Assembly: GCA_027596195.1 (NCBI GenBank)
Contig: JADGJG010000116.1
Coordinates: 1-41,394, forward strand
Origin: Podochytrium sp. JEL0797
Taxonomy: Eukaryota > Chytridiomycota > Chytridiomycetes > Chytridiales > Chytriomycetaceae
DNA: 41,394 nt
Direction of reading: 5' to 3'
The notes below the pieces were generated by a model. That model was not told where the DNA came from, did not search any database, and was given only the letters and a program-made list of their open reading frames with translations. The position numbers and the translations under genes are program-made. The stretch's first letter is position 1; every line of letters starts with the position of its first letter. Below are positions 29,601 through 40,479 of this stretch, one piece after another.

Positions 29601-30309
29601 CCACCGATGGAGGAAACTGTCTGGCTCGGACCCCACCATGTTCGAACTCATAACCAAAATGCAAGCTCTACAAAAACGACTCATTCTCAAGACTGAGGAA
29701 GTTGTAGAAAAGGAAACACTCCTTCACCACAAGGACAAGCTGTACATGGAGGTCAAGAACCTGTTGCAGCGTCAACCTGGTCCCGAGGTGTTGGAAGAGT
29801 TGAGGGCGTTGAAGGCGTCGATTAAAACGAAAGTTCGCGAGTGCAAGGTTTGTTACATTGGCACCATGAATGGAGCTGAGCTGACAGTTTGTATAATCAA
29901 TACACCTCAGTCACTTGCTTCCGAACTCAACATGTACCATTCTCAAGTCAACGAATACAAGTACGAAATCCAACGAATGGGCCAAGACTACCAAGACCTG
30001 AAAAAGAAGTATTACGAGCTCAAAAAGAAGGACCGCGACGACCGGCTCTTGCGGCTACGGATGGAGCAGGCGCAAGTCGGGTACGGCGTGTTGAACGAGC
30101 GATCTGGGTTGGGAATGCTGGCTGGCAAGAAGGAGGTCGCGTATTCGCTGATGCCGCCAACGAAGGAAGTGACGCTGTCGACACTGCCACCGTTGAAGGC
30201 ACATGTGCCTGCTGGGCCGCGGTTCAATGGGGGTGGATTCAATATGGGGAGGAGCGCGACGGCGCAGACGGGGGATGAGAAAAGGCCGCTGAGTGAGGCG
30301 GCGATTTAG
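26608..30309 (+). CDS. CFAP58: CFAP58 (CCDC147) flagellar axoneme coiled-coil protein
   Basis: Eight exons: 26608-27549, 27609-28205, 28253-28486, 28555-28870, 28937-29151, 29205-29478, 29576-29847, 29911-30309; 1082 aa. Almost entirely coiled coil. Diagnostic CFAP58 segments are LLYEKIKIH, RIEDIRVLKLEIKKLRREK and, across the exon 6/7 splice, EELESPMNIHRWRKLSGSDP followed by MFELITKMQALQKRLILKTE and QRQPGPEVLEEL, then ASELNMYHSQVNEYKYEIQR. In animals and algae CFAP58 is an axonemal or accessory-structure protein needed for flagellar assembly or motility. Its presence implies motile zoospores. The N-terminus (about residues 1-140) is an acidic, Gly-rich extension with two or three poly-Gly runs not expected in animal CFAP58 (about 870 aa), and the C-terminal 80 residues are also unusual. 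All splices preserve frame. AATAAA is at 30340-30345. Confidence 0.93.
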
Positions 30310-30339
30310 ATTTATTTTCTCGATTAGTCTCCTTAATGA

Positions 30340-30345
30340 AATAAA
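30340..30345 (+). terminator. Poly(A) signal of CFAP58
   Basis: AATAAA lies 31 nt after the CFAP58 stop and about 70 nt before the next gene's ATG, a compact arrangement. Confidence 0.5.
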
Positions 30346-30413
30346 CGAAACAAACTTCATCTAGTATTGAGTACTTGAACCGCGAGTGGTCTCCTTCGAA
30401 AAAACCAAACAAA

Positions 30414-30947
30414 ATGTCATCCATCTCCCGCGTCAACGCCCAAGGTCTCCAACGCAGCATCAACAAGACGGTCACGCTCGTTGGCAGAGTCGTGAGCTTT
30501 GCGGGTGCCAGTGCCGTGATCGAGGCCTGCGATGGTGGCCATGTGAATGTGCATCTGGTATGGATGATCCCGCCTTGGCTTTAACCCGCCCTAGTGGCCC
30601 GAAGCATAAGCATGCTGACTATCGCTTGTTTCTCTAGCTTCCTGTGAGTATCCGCGCTGTGTTCAGCCGTCTCCTCTGGGCCCGCAGTCGCTCAACCTAA
30701 ACCATTCTTCCCAGGGCTCCAACGTCGACCAGGACCAATGCGTCGTCGAGGTCATTGGCATCGTGAACCAGGACATGTCCGTGCAGGAGCAGGCATCCTC
30801 AAAGTTTGAAGGCACTTACGGTGAGCACTGCGTTCCCCAACAGTGCACACGTTTACTAGTCTCACACTCAATTCTCTCTCTCAACCAGACAATCTGGCTT
30901 ACTCTCGAATGCTCGAAGTCGCAGAAAAGTACTCGGAGATTTGCTAA
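30414..30947 (+). CDS. RPA3: Replication protein A small subunit (RPA3/Rfa3-like) with 6-nt microexon
   Basis: Four exons: 30414-30557, 30648-30653, 30715-30820, 30889-30947; 104 aa. This is the size of the RPA 14-kDa subunit, a single OB-fold. Matching segments are SRVNAQGLQRSINKTVTLVG, VIEACDGGHVNVHL, VEVIGIVNQDMSVQEQAS and FEGTYDNLAYSRMLEV. RPA3 stabilises the trimerisation core of the heterotrimer that coats single-stranded DNA in replication and repair. Exon 2 is only CTTCCT (Leu-Pro), bounded by a strong acceptor (TTTCTCTAG) and donor (GTGAGT). Including it gives VHLLPGSN, close to the usual VHLPPGSN-type loop; skipping it would keep frame. The gene lies about 105 nt downstream of CFAP58 and converges on the CCCH gene. 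Confidence 0.83.
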
Positions 30948-31094
30948 TACCGATTCGAATCGAGGGCCAAGCCCTGTCCGAAAGCCATCCTTCCGATCAA
31001 AACAAAACGCATCCAGTCCAATAAAATCAGAAATTACTTCATATTGCAAAATAGTGCATTTCACATCATCATCACATGCATCGCAGTAGCAGAA

Positions 31095-32201
31095 TCATTC
31101 TCCCCAGAATCTCGAAAACTTGGAAACCCCAGCGTCTTGCTCCTCGTGCTGAGTTCTCGGCCCATATTCCTTCTTTTCATCGCGATCGTCGCGTCTGCGT
31201 CTCAATTCGTGCACGCCATGAGCTGGGTTGGAGTGTGAGTGGCATAGCACAAAATTCAACAAAGAAAAGCGCATTCTCACCAAACGAACACCCCGATCCA
31301 AACCGACACACTCCCCCCGAAGTCTCATAAAACCGACACATTTCCGTCTTGTACAACCTCGGATCCACAGGCGCCGCTGCCGCCGCCACCGCAGGCGCAG
31401 TCGACAACGCGAATTTCTTTCCAGACCCTGGCTTCGACGATGTTGGCGCTTGCTGGTTCTGGTTTTGCTGCAATTGGCGTTGAACGTGGAATTTCTGGAG
31501 TTGTGCGATGGTAGCGGCGGCGGTGGTGGTGGATGGGCTCGCGAGGGTGTCGTCGGAAAGTGGGGCGGGGACGTCGAGGAGTCTCATTTCGGACGCGTCG
31601 TGCACGAACCAGCCTTTGTGTGCAGAAATGGGTGGAGGGGGGTAGGGGTCAGCAAAAGAAGAAAAAACTCCACCACCACCACGCAAATTCAAATACTTGC
31701 ATTTATCAGGTTCCGGACGGAAACACTTTCCCTTCCCATAATACGCGCGACAAATCACCGTCTTGTACGGCGGCAGGGGAGCCCCCGAGGCGGAAGTGCA
31801 TCCAGGCTTCGGCATCAGACTGACTGGTTGGATAGATGCATTCGTTCCAGCCAAGAGACGGGGTGCAATGTTGTGCAGGTTTGTGTGGACAAGTGGCGGT
31901 GAAGGTGGTGCGAACGTGGTGGGAGGTGTGGGTGGGATTGTTTGGGTGCGTGAAGGGAGGAGTGGGAGTGGAGCTGGATGGGGCCGGTGGTGGAATTGCA
32001 AGAAGGGTGGAAGCTTTTTGGGGTTGAGTGTGTGGGGTGGTGGGGGTGGTGGCACGTGGGAAAGATGATTATCGTATCGTGTGAAACCATCGAAAGAATC
32101 CAACTCACATCGCATGTGCGCGATTCGTCCAAGGTTGAGGATTTGTAGAGGTCGTATTTGAGGAGGGTTTCGTCAGTGTCGCACCAGTCGTAGGCGGGCA
32201 T
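31095..32201 (-). CDS. Tandem CCCH zinc-finger protein (tristetraprolin/TIS11-like)
   Basis: Exons 32109-32201, 31701-32013, 31281-31613 and 31095-31222; 288 aa. The C-terminal finger YKTEMCRFYETSGGVCRFGS then GCSFAHGVHELR is a textbook C-x8-C-x5-C-x3-H unit, completed only after splicing the 58-nt intron 31223-31280. The first finger starts YKTVICRAYYGKGKC and continues FRPEPDKC. Its last Cys and His (C-W-F-V-H, then DASEMR) are joined by an intron at 31614-31700 that must begin GCAAGT, a GC-AG intron. TTP-type paired fingers bind AU-rich elements in mRNA 3' UTRs and promote decay; the family role is inferred here. The first finger has an unusual x7 spacing, and the linker between fingers is long and Gln/Ala-rich. 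The N-terminal region is Pro/His-rich. It converges with the RPA3 gene. Confidence 0.83.
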
Positions 32202-32453
32202 TTTTGTTTCTGCGTGGGACGGGAGACACCAAATGATGGATGATTTTTTTTGCGTTTGCTTTCCGGGGAAAAAAAGTCATTAGCCACTCAATGACTGTGT
32301 GAAAACAAGAAAGGTCTTCCTTCTCTTTTGACATCCGAATAAGATGGTTTTAAAATTTGCATCATTGGTCATTCGCTGTTACAAGGGAAGCGATATTTCC
32401 AAATCGAGCTCTATACTCGCGAGAGCCTTTTTCTTTTTCTTCTTCTATTCTTC

Positions 32454-35400
32454 TTATAAAAACAACTTGACCGTCCCTTCCAACGTGGCCGCCACCAACC
32501 CTTTCCGCCGCGTCTCTTTCCCACCCGCCTTTCCCTCCCGTAAATCCACCCTACCAAAAATAAAAGAATGGTTAAAAATCAGTGGCCCATCTTCTAAAAA
32601 AATTCAAGCAGATTGAAAAAAAAATACCATTTACAAACCGTCACAGGAACCCTCCCCTTCCCCGTCTCCATCGCCCTCATCTCCGACACCTCCAACTTGG
32701 CCGTCGCAACCCGCCAAATGTAAACCCCCTTGGCGTCCGGGGACGTGCCGCGTGGGAGTGCACTCGCGTCGTGGGCGTCTTCCGCATCTTTGGCAGTCCC
32801 GCCTGCTGCACCACCCATGGACCCGCGTCGGTGCGGAGAGGGGAGAGGTGCGGAGGGGAGGGACCGCACGTCACAGCTTCCAGAGTAGACAAAGGTGCCG
32901 CAAGGGCTAAAATTGGCTTCGATTCGTGTCTGAAGAAAAAAGCGACAAGGAGTTAATTAAGGGCGGGGTTTTCTGGTAAAGAAAATGTAACTCAACTCCA
33001 GGCCCGATTTCTCTCGCAGAATACACGCGCAACATGGTTTCGGAACTCAAATCAAACAATCGGATCTGGTTATCACTCGAAATGAGAATGTAGTTGTCGT
33101 AGAGGGGGTGACTCGATACACTCGTGATGGGTGTTTTGCTGGAAAAGAAAAGTCGTGTTTAGTATTTCATATCACCAATCGACCGAACCCCCCCCCCCAA
33201 AAAACGGGAAAAACTCAACTTTGCCTTCAACTCCTTCATCTGCATCGTATGCACCAAACTCATTGTGCGCATTTTGTAAATCCGCAGACAGTACGACAGA
33301 CTCGCCACGAGGGTCTGTTCGGAGACGTTGCCGCAAAACGCAAAACTCGTGAAGGGTTCGTTCGCATGCACACTCGAGATGCTCGGTTTGTCGAGGGTCG
33401 TGTCCCATATTTTGATGGATTGGTCGCCGGAGCAGGAAGCCACACTAATTTTTTTGTTTCGTTTGGGATGGTTGAGTGCACTCAAAATAACACCCACCCC
33501 CACCTCACAGACTTTCACAAAATACTCACAAATTCTCCCTCCCAGGCACAAACATCACCCTCCAAATCACCCTCGAATGCATCTTCCTCCAACACCGCAC
33601 ACACTCCCCACTCCTCCAGTTCCACACTTTCACAGAAAACTCCATATCCGCCGTAACAAGCAACCCCGCATCCCCCGGATGAAACGCGACCACCATCACC
33701 TGCTTATGCGTCCCATTATCGAGCTGCGAAACGCGTGTGCCCGATTTGAGGTCCCATATCGAAATGTGTCGGTCCGCGCGGTCGAGGCCGCCGCCGGCGG
33801 TGGCGCAGAGGAGTTGATGGTGCGAGAGGTGTGGGTGGATGTCGAGGCATCGGATGTGGGTGAGGAGAGGGCCGCAGGTCGTGGAGAGGGCAAAGTCGGC
33901 GGTGGTGGTGTCTTTCGGGGTGGGTGGCATGAGTTTCTGTTGGTGAAAAGCAAAAGAGGGGGGGAGAGAAAAGGAAAGTATTAAAACAGATTTGCTTTTA
34001 TTGGGGCAGGGAGAAAGAAAGAGTAGACTAACGTCAAGTTCGGTTGAAAAGCCCTGCGATCCATGAGACGACAACGGAGCACTCGCAACGCTCCGTTTGT
34101 CGCCGTCTTCACGAACTGCAGCTAAAATGGCATCCCCACCCAAATGATAAAGATATAAATAAAATAAAACAGGTCAGATACAGAAACAAAGGGGAAGATG
34201 GAGGAATAAACAGAGGAGAGGGAGAAGAAAGAGAAACGGATGCAGAGTGTTCAAAAGATGGTCTTACAACGTCCCACAGTCATGGACGGCTCAAACTCGT
34301 CAAACGGTTGAACCGTGATTTTCTGATTCAGTTGCACGACCTTCTTTTTGCGCGGATTCGTGTTCACAGTTGCATTGGAAGCCGCCAATGGCGCCGAAGA
34401 AGGCTTTCCGGGGTGCTCCACAAACGTCGAATCCGATCCCACCGTCGAGGTGGTAGACCCGCGGCGTCCTTGCTCCGATTGAGACTCCAAATCAATCGGC
34501 GGAGGCGGATGAGGAACCAGTTTTGGTTTGACGGTAGATGGCGAGCAATTGGAATCCGTCTTGGCGCCCCGTCGGCTCTCGCCACGACCAGCACCCAGCG
34601 CCCGCTGACTCCCACCCACCAAGACCCTCACTTCCTCCCGGAACCTAACAGCCCCCATTGCAACAGTCAAATCCACGACTCCATCGCCCCTCAACTCCAA
34701 TGGTGAAACAGCAGCACTCTCCGACTCGGGGAACCCAAAATTCAGCGCGCGCGCGTACAACGGTGTCACGCCAGGAGCTTCGGGTCCAGACGCGCTCAAC
34801 CAGAAAGTTTCGAGTTCCCGCGTCCAGTCCCAATGGAAATACGTGTTGTTGTGGTGTGATTGGTAGGCGGTGGATGTAGGGTCAATGAGTTCCGAGAGCA
34901 TTCGGTAATCTGAAAGCGCGCGTTCATCAGCCAAAACCAAGGTCAAAAGAAAGAACATACCGTCTTGAAACCAAAGCGCCCTCGACGCGTCTTTGGCACT
35001 CTCTCGATGCATGTGATGATAAATGTCCGTATGCAGGATTTGCTGAGCAAGAGTGTAGTTTTGGTGCTGGTACAGGTCGAGGAACCGGTATTTGTAGAAT
35101 ATGTACAACAGATCCTCGAACGATTCGAGGAGGGTGTGAGATGCAGGATGCGTTTGGACGATGGGTTGGTTTCTGACTTCTCTGTTTTCCAAAGGGAGTT
35201 TTTTCGAACGCGTGAGTTTCGTACGCGTTACGCACACACAAAGAATGGACTGAACTGCACGAGGTATATGGCTCCTTCGAAGGAGTGGCCGTACAAGTAA
35301 TTCTGAAGCGTATGTCGTTTCGTGGGAAGTGGCGGGTTTGATGCAGCGACAAGGGGCGGGGCTTCTTGTTGCAGAATCTCGGCCGTTTTCGTCAATCCGT

Positions 35401-35851
35401 TATCGAGACAGAAGGCCAGAATGGATTGAATCACAGAGATTTGAGGACATGGAGGTGGGGGTCGTTGCTGATCGCGTATTCCAAGTAATGCAAATCAGAG
35501 AATATGAACGAAACGAACAAAAGCAACTGACCTCCAAATCCGCGATTGAATTCACCATTGCAGTTTTCTTTTGCAGTTCGCGTTCTGCCTTGTGCAGCTG
35601 ATCCTGCATCTGACCCAGTTTTGTCTTCATTTTGCGTTCACGCGTTTCGTGTTTTTCGACGGCAGCGGCCAAGTCGGGAATTTGATTTTCTTCAATGACA
35701 GGAGTGATTTGATCCAGATGAGTTTGTTTCTCGATTGGCTTCAAGACTTGTTTGTTTGAAATCAGCGGCACTTCGAAGTCTTTCTGCGCCAGGCGGATTT
35801 GCTGCTTCAGCTTGTCCTTGTCTGCGGCGACGCTCCATTTGCTGCGCGGCG

Positions 35852-35901
<50 letters not shown>

Positions 35902-36067
35902 GAGGTTTGCTGCGACGAGGGCAGCTGCGACGAGGGCGGCCGCGATGCGAGTGACAAAAGCGGCGGCAGCGCGCGCGAAGGCGGCCGCGAGTTTCCATCG
36001 CTGCGTTGATTAGTCAGCGTCTGAGTGCGTGCGTCTCAACAAAGTAGCGCGTGTCTCACCAATACAT
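32454..36067 (-). CDS. LisH/coiled-coil/WD40-repeat protein with poly-Gln tract
   Basis: Eleven exons: 36060-36067, 35532-36000, 35232-35467, 34961-35181, 34268-34909, 34033-34121, 33530-33936, 33220-33444, 32997-33138, 32628-32929, 32454-32550; 945 aa. The first coding exon is only 8 nt (Met-Tyr plus two bases). The N-terminus is Ser/Pro-rich with a 16-Gln run, followed by a coiled coil (KMKTKLGQMQDQLHKAEREL) and a LisH-like helix pair, SILAFCLDNGLTKTAEILQQ. A helical middle domain follows (LLYIFYKYRFLDLYQHQNYT ...). The C-terminal half holds WD40 repeats: ISIWDLKSG, VKVWNWRSGE, ASCSGDQSIKIWDTT, NQIRLFDLSSE, GVYIWRVATAKL and a final LVAATLEGTVKLFL. LisH domains mediate dimerisation and the propeller is a protein-interaction scaffold. 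I cannot assign a named orthologue. A 51-nt in-frame intron (34910-34960) is easily missed. Confidence 0.8.
35853..35900. repeat. (CTG)16 / (CAG)16 trinucleotide repeat
   Basis: Sixteen uninterrupted CTG units on the plus strand are CAG on the coding (minus) strand of the LisH/WD40 gene and encode 16 consecutive Gln near its N-terminus. A pure repeat of this length is prone to length variation between strains. Confidence 0.97.
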
Positions 36068-36205
36068 GTCGTGGTGAAAAGCGCGTCAAATTATTGGCCC
36101 TTTTTCGAAACAAAACAAAACAAAGCAACAGAAACGAAATATTTTATGAAGTAATTTCAACTATCTCACAATTACATAGCAATAAAAAAGAATGTAAAAA
36201 CATTT

Positions 36206-39200
36206 CTACTCGCCCGCATTCCCCACATTCAACGACTCGGGCGCAGTGTGGTACCCCTCCGTCCCCACACTCCTCCGACTACTCGCCGTCGTCTGTGCAG
36301 TCCTAAAACTATCATTCTCACTCTCACTCGCAGACCCAACCATCCAGTGTCGCCTGCTACGACTCCGTTGGCTCTCGGGTGCAGTAATAAACCCACTGCT
36401 CCTGTCGTCTTCATCGTCCGAGAAATCAAGTGACCGAGAGTCCAAGTGAATCGGTGAGATTCCACCCGCCGAAGAACTGAGTGGTTCCAACGCGCTCATT
36501 CCGCGGGATGTCCTTGAGGTCACAGGAAGTGGCGGGGATAAGGGTGCATTCGCTGGCGGCTTTGCCGCGACTTGGTTCGTGGGTGGGACAATGTTCCAGA
36601 ACCCAGTCGAGGCACGCGGGGTCGCTCCGGCCGTGGAACCATCCATCAAGGTTCGCAGTTTGTCGTCACTGAAGAGGCTCGATTCGGCGCTCAATACGCT
36701 GCTGGAGCGATGCGAGACGGAGGATTCGTAGCCAGACTGGGTCGATATTACCGAGGAGCGGAAGGAGGTGGCTGATTCGCGGCCCAAAGGCTCGATTGGA
36801 CCGGAGGGTGTGGGAGAAACGGTGGCGCTTCGGTCTGGGAGTACTAATCTTGCGGCGGCTTCGTCATCCTTTGCTGGTTCAACTGCCTTGGACTTGTCCT
36901 GATTCTCTTTCGACAAGAGTGTTGCAGTCGCCAATGAAGCCCCCACCACGGACGCAACCGCCAGCGATTCACCGCCCCCAGCCTTCACCAGTGCCGGTCC
37001 ATCTTTCACACCCACGTCACGGGTCTCCTCCACACCTTCCTCCTCATCCAAAATCACATCCAACTCACTCGTCTGTGTCTGCATACTCACAGCCGTCATA
37101 CTCGCTGCCAAAGGCACCCTCACAACCGTCACCGCCGACTGCTGACTCACAACCGACCCCTTCCTCTGATTCATTTCCCCACCACCACGAATAGTCGCTT
37201 CCGAATACGCCGTGCTCGGTCTCCGACTCGCATCCTCCCCAATGGGAACCACACCCGTCAAAAGACTGCGTCGCGGTTGTCGTGGCGAAGCGTATTCAGG
37301 GGCGGCAACGATTTCGATGCTCTTGTCGCTGCCGCGGCGGGAGGATTGGGAGTGAATCGAGTGCACGTCTTGGTTGTTGACATAGGTTCCTGAAATGGAG
37401 GAGGCGGGTGGTGGTGGGATCAAGATCATGTGGGCTGTGATGGGTGCTTGGGCGGGAAGGGTGGTCGCTGTCAGGTTCGTTTGGATGTCGGGGCTTTGGG
37501 AGGGTTTTGGCGCTTTCGACGCTGAAGGATTTGAATTTTCAGCACACATCGAACTTGGAAATTTCCCCCGCAATCCAGATATAAAACTTACATGAGGCAG
37601 AAGCAACCGCATCTATATCACCACCCGCCATTGCTTTCCGCTCCCCCTCCACCTGCTTCTTCTTCCGATGCCACAAACAAGCACACACAACCAGCCCCAA
37701 CGCAAACAAAATCGCCAACACAATCACAGCAATCACCCCACCACCCAACCGCTCCACACCCCCCACCTCCACCCCTCCCCCACCAGACCCACCCGTAGCC
37801 GTCGGCGACGCCCCCACAACAACCCCAACCGTCTGCAACACACTCGTACTCCCCGCCGTACTCACCGGCGTCGCCTGCACCACAAACGTGAAATTCCTCA
37901 CAGGTCTCACCTCCTCCACAACCTGAATCCTCGGAATCACACCCCCCCCATTCAAATCCCTCACACCCCCCTCCCAAACCCCGCCAAACCCAACCCCCAA
38001 AGTCCCCACAACAATCACCCCTTCTTCTTCCCTCCCAACCCCCTTCCAAACCACCGGACGAAACGCATAAGGCGCATACACGTCCCCCGCAACCTCCCAC
38101 TCAACCACAGTCGAAACCTCCCGCTTCTCATGATAATCATAAAACCGATACATCCCCACCTTCCCCGTCCCCGCTTGACTCGCCACAACCCCTCCCCCAC
38201 CCAAGACCACCACCGAATCCCGCGCACACGAAATGGACCCTGAACTGTCCCCACCCCAGACTAAATCCCCATACGTGGGCGTGAGCGCCAATAATCTCCC
38301 TTCACCCTGCTTCGCATTCGCACAGATGTAAATCCACTGCCGTTCCACATCAAACCCAACACCCACCGCACCCCCCTCCCCAAGCACAGGATAATTCGCC
38401 TCCCCAGCGATCCAAACAAGAAACCACGGGTTCACTGGTGAATTCACGGCGGGAACCCCGAAATACCGCACGGTAGAGGTTGCATCGATACTCACGACGA
38501 AAGTTGTGAATATGTTGGTTGGAGTTGCTGGAATCGAACGTAACCGCGTGAACCCGTTAGCGTTTCCAACCTTGAGTGACGGGTTTGTCGATGCTGCGAG
38601 GGAAGGGAGTGTGTCCCAGGTCGTGATGTACCCGTAATCATCTGCCGAGATGAGGAGTTGATTCGCTTGCGGATCCACGAGTGTGAGTTCCATGAATCGG
38701 TGGATGGAGGAAGTTCCGAACGCGGTAAAAGGTTGACACTCGAAGTCGATCGCGGATTGAGTTCCGAACGTGATTCGTAACGCGCATGGGATTCCGAGAG
38801 GTGTCGCCGCCAGAGTAAAGACTTGTGTAGAGGTCGCAACGGGTCGAAAGTCCTCGAAATTGCTCAAAAACGGAAACGAGAATGAATGAACGAGATCGCT
38901 CGCGCCGGTGGAATCAAACGCCATTCCGTGGAGGAAAGTGCCGGAGGGTGACTTATCATCGTTCTGAAGCCACAGAAAAAGCACGGTGTCCGTTTTTTCA
39001 TTCACGTTCAAATACGCCATCGGGAGATCCGTCGTATCCGGCAAATTGCCGAAAGCCACTTGAATCGGGGACGCAGACGGCACAATCACGGAAGTGGCGT
39101 TGGTTGAATTCGAGGAAGGGTTGAACATGGTGATGTGGGCGTGTCCGTTCGTGTCCGAGACGGCTTGGAAGACGGTTCCGGTTGTGGAGATGGTGGGGGG

Positions 39201-39404
39201 GCAGAGGGGGATCCAGTTGCCGTAGACGGGGGTGGTGAGGTTGACGGGGGGGTTGCCTGTGAGAGGTTGTTAAATTGGATGGGTTCTGGGGGAATGCGAG
39301 CTTGACTCACCTGATAGCGTGTAGTTGAACGAGGCAGCGGTGACGAGGGGCATGAACGCGGTCTGTAGTGCATTCCCGGAGGAAGACGAGAGACCTTGTG
39401 ACAT
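36206..39404 (-). CDS. Large single-pass membrane protein, uncharacterised ectodomain
   Basis: Three exons: 39311-39404, 37592-39256, 36206-37521 (introns of 54 and 70 nt); 1024 aa. The first about 535 residues look extracellular or luminal: beta-rich, several N-x-S/T sites, and repeating strand-turn units (for example LLISADDYGYITTWDTLPSL, RQWIYICANAKQGEG, PTYGDLVWGG) suggesting a beta-propeller-like fold. One transmembrane helix follows (about residues 537-561, VIAVIVLAILFALGLVVCAC), then a basic stop-transfer HRKKK and a Ser-rich cytosolic tail of about 460 residues with many RRxS/SxS-type phosphorylation-like sites. No cleaved signal peptide is obvious; the N-terminus MSQGLSSSSGNALQTAFMPL is only weakly hydrophobic, so the topology is inferred. 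Similar architectures occur in fungal surface or rax2-like proteins, but I cannot name the family. Confidence 0.78.
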
Positions 39405-39822
39405 TTCGGTGATTGCGGCGTGCCGATGGTGGGGTGCTTTGCGGGTGCTTCGGTGACAGCAAAAAAAATCGTCGTTTGTGGATGACGTTTTCAACAAATC
39501 AAAAGTACAAGTACAAACAAGCTCGTATTCGTGAGAAATATTACGCGCTTTGGCCCTCGTTCAAGCCGCATTGATCTCAAATCAGAATAAGTAAGGACAA
39601 TCAGTTTTGAATAAACGAAGTATCCTTTTTGGGTGGACTGATGAATGAACGCGCCAATTCGCCCCCGAACTCACCTCGAACTCGACTTTCATCAATTTCA
39701 ATCTCCTTTCTCGTATTCGGAGGGAAACACCAAACAAAGTTGTATAAACATGTTTAGCGATTGATTTATTGTTTCACAACTTAAAAACCCCTCCACGAAC
39801 GCAATTATAGACGTCCAGAGCT
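39405..39822. other. Promoter of membrane-protein gene / 3' flank of RPS7
   Basis: Noncoding region between two minus-strand genes. No conserved frame is seen. A minus-strand AATAAA-type signal lies around 39764-39770, about 53 nt past the RPS7 stop. Confidence 0.5.
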
Positions 39823-40479
39823 TTACTCCTGAGCAGAAGCAACCGGGAACTCAAAGACAACATCCTTTCCAGTAATCTTCTTGTAAGTAGCCGAGAAAGT
39901 GTCAAGCTTGTACTCCAAAGCAGTGTGGTCCTTACGGTCAAGGAACACCTTGATGAGCTTGGAACCATCGACTCTGACCTTGGTTCTCTTTCCGACAATC
40001 TCGGTGGGGAACACGAGGTCCTCCAAGAGCTTCTCGTGGACCGAGGTCAAGGTGCGCGAACGCGGGCGCATTTGGGTCACGCGGGCACGGCGGGTGGGCT
40101 TGCGCATGATGCGGCGCTGGGCAGCAATGAGGATTTGACGGTCAGAGAACTTCTTCTCGAGCTCGCGGACGAGCTTGACTTGGCACTTGTGGAACTGCTT
40201 CAAGAGGGGGACGGGGACAAAGACGATGACGGCCTTCTTTCCGTGACCGACCTCGATCTGGAATGATACGAAAAATGGGTTAACACGCTTCTGAGATTCG
40301 AAAGAAAAAAAAGGAATACACACCTCCTTGGCAGAGGAGAACTGGAGTCCACGGAGGTCTCCCTTCAAGTCGGCATTGACCTCCTCAAGGTGGACAAGGG
40401 CCTCAGCGACTTGGATCTCGAGTTCGTCGGCGACTTGGCCAATGGGCTTGGCAATCTTCTGGAGGGCAGCGGCGCTCAT
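39823..40479 (-). CDS. RPS7: 40S ribosomal protein eS7 (RPS7)
   Basis: Exons 40324-40479 and 39823-40257; 196 aa after removal of a 66-nt stop-free intron (40258-40323) that would otherwise add 22 spurious residues after SSAKE. The spliced protein reads [20 protein letters not shown], then [57 protein letters not shown] segment, [19 protein letters not shown] and [17 protein letters not shown]: a canonical eS7, a component of the 40S subunit. A further intron probably ends in the 5' UTR. CTTAG lies two bases upstream of the ATG, with a CTAAC branch site at 40501-40505, so transcription starts further right. Codon use is strongly biased, as expected for a ribosomal gene. Confidence 0.97.
   Translation of the reverse strand: MSAAALQKIAKPIGQVADELEIQVAEALVHLEEVNADLKGDLRGLQFSSAKEVCIPFFSFESQKRVNPFFVSFQIEVGHGKKAVIVFVPVPLLKQFHKCQVKLVRELEKKFSDRQILIAAQRRIMRKPTRRARVTQMRPRSRTLTSVHEKLLEDLVFPTEIVGKRTKVRVDGSKLIKVFLDRKDHTALEYKLDTFSATYKKITGKDVVFEFPVASAQE

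Noticed and set aside
30557..30715. Single long intron skipping the 6-nt exon in RPA3
   Set aside because: Possible and in frame, but the paired strong acceptor and donor around CTTCCT and the restored loop length favour the microexon; skipping is kept only as an alternative isoform.
35735..36013. Poly-Ala and poly-Cys frames on the plus strand at 35.8-35.9 kb
   Set aside because: They are alternative readings of the CTG repeat; the minus-strand Gln reading belongs to a gene with LisH and WD40 domains.
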